From the NCBI RefSeq assembly GCF_037132785.1, contig NZ_JBAHZZ010000011.1, positions 1 to 6,822 on the forward strand: a stretch of 6,822 nucleotides of DNA, given 5' to 3'. A model generated the notes under the pieces. That model did no database searches. It saw only the letters and a list, made by a program, of their open reading frames with translations, and was not told where the DNA came from. This stretch comes from Flavicella sp037132785 (GTDB lineage Bacteria > Bacteroidota > Bacteroidia > Flavobacteriales > Flavobacteriaceae). Shown piece by piece: positions 6,712-6,822 of this stretch (position 1 is the first letter of the stretch; every line of letters starts with the position of its first letter). The position numbers and the translations under genes were made by a program.

Positions 6712-6761
6712 TTTTAGATTTCAATTTTGACTTTTTAAATCTAAAATTTATATTTTTTTTT
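6712..6761 (+). terminator. Second stem-loop with T-run, terminator-like
   Basis: TTTTAGATTT (6712-6721) pairs perfectly with AAATCTAAAA (6737-6746) around a 15-base loop. Six bases later comes a run of nine T (6753-6761). The geometry suggests a weak plus-strand terminator, either a backup for the efflux operon or the end of a short unrecognised transcript in 6645-6711. The stem has only two G-C pairs and is separated from the T-run, so confidence is limited. Confidence 0.4.
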
Positions 6762-6822
6762 CTTATTTTCATTGTTTATGTTAGTTATGGATCTATTTTT
6801 TGGTTCATTTTCCTTTAGTTTT
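6762..6822. other. Right-edge sequence without a recognisable gene
   Basis: This is very T-rich on the plus strand. A plus-strand frame opens at the ATG at 6778 (MLVMDLFFGSFSFSF) and runs off the edge. A minus-strand frame enters from the edge and reads 26 codons, rich in Lys and Asn, to a TAG at 6743-6741. Either could be part of a neighbouring gene, but nothing in either is recognisable. Confidence 0.3.

Noticed and set aside
6741..6821. Minus-strand open frame of 26 codons entering from the right edge, Lys/Asn-rich, ending at TAG
   Set aside because: It could be the end of a convergent gene, but its composition simply reflects A-rich sequence including a nine-A run, and no motif is recognisable.
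6778..6822. Plus-strand ATG opening a 15-codon hydrophobic frame at the right edge
   Set aside because: Too short to assess, with no promoter or start context beyond low-complexity T-rich sequence.
1..6822. CRISPR arrays, tRNA or rRNA genes, toxin-antitoxin, defence or prophage genes
   Set aside because: No regularly spaced repeats, tRNA cloverleaf, rRNA sequence or corresponding protein motifs were seen.

Overview
The window looks like chromosomal DNA from a member of the Bacteroidota, most likely a flavobacterium. It is AT-rich, starts are preceded by A-rich stretches with no Shine-Dalgarno sequence, and there are matches to the Bacteroidota -7 promoter element TAnnTTTG. The protein sequences (a lipoprotein adaptor, an RND permease with VVDN and VRNG signatures, and an outer membrane factor with a PISGWWGG motif) have the Bacteroidota style. 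This is pattern recognition, not a database result.

Layout. Positions 1-126 (minus strand) are the first 42 codons of a transposase with the N-terminal zinc ribbon region of the IS1595 family; the rest lies off the left edge. Positions 127-376 hold the probable end of that element plus the upstream region of a TetR-family regulator (377-961). The regulator gene ends in a palindrome with a T-run that is both its last five codons and a probable terminator. After a 64 bp gap with repeat-like, operator-like sequence comes a three-gene tripartite efflux operon: periplasmic adaptor (1026-2060), RND inner membrane permease (2093-5179) and TolC-like outer membrane factor (5225-6574). Gaps inside it are 32 and 45 bp. 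A 10 bp stem-loop with a T-run (6602-6644) ends the operon. The last about 180 bp hold a second stem-loop with a T-run, a short REP-like near-palindrome and no convincing gene.

How it works together. The permease takes substrate from the inner membrane or periplasm using proton influx, the lipid-anchored adaptor bridges the periplasm, and the outer membrane factor provides the exit duct. The TetR regulator probably represses the operon, itself, or both. The substrate cannot be read from the sequence.

Novelty. The core is a conventional regulator plus RND efflux cassette, and I see no new biological system in it. The points worth a second look are the non-classical proton-relay residues in the permease, a stem-loop overlapping a perfect -7 match just before the outer membrane gene, possible operators around the regulator, and the transposon edge close to the regulator promoter.
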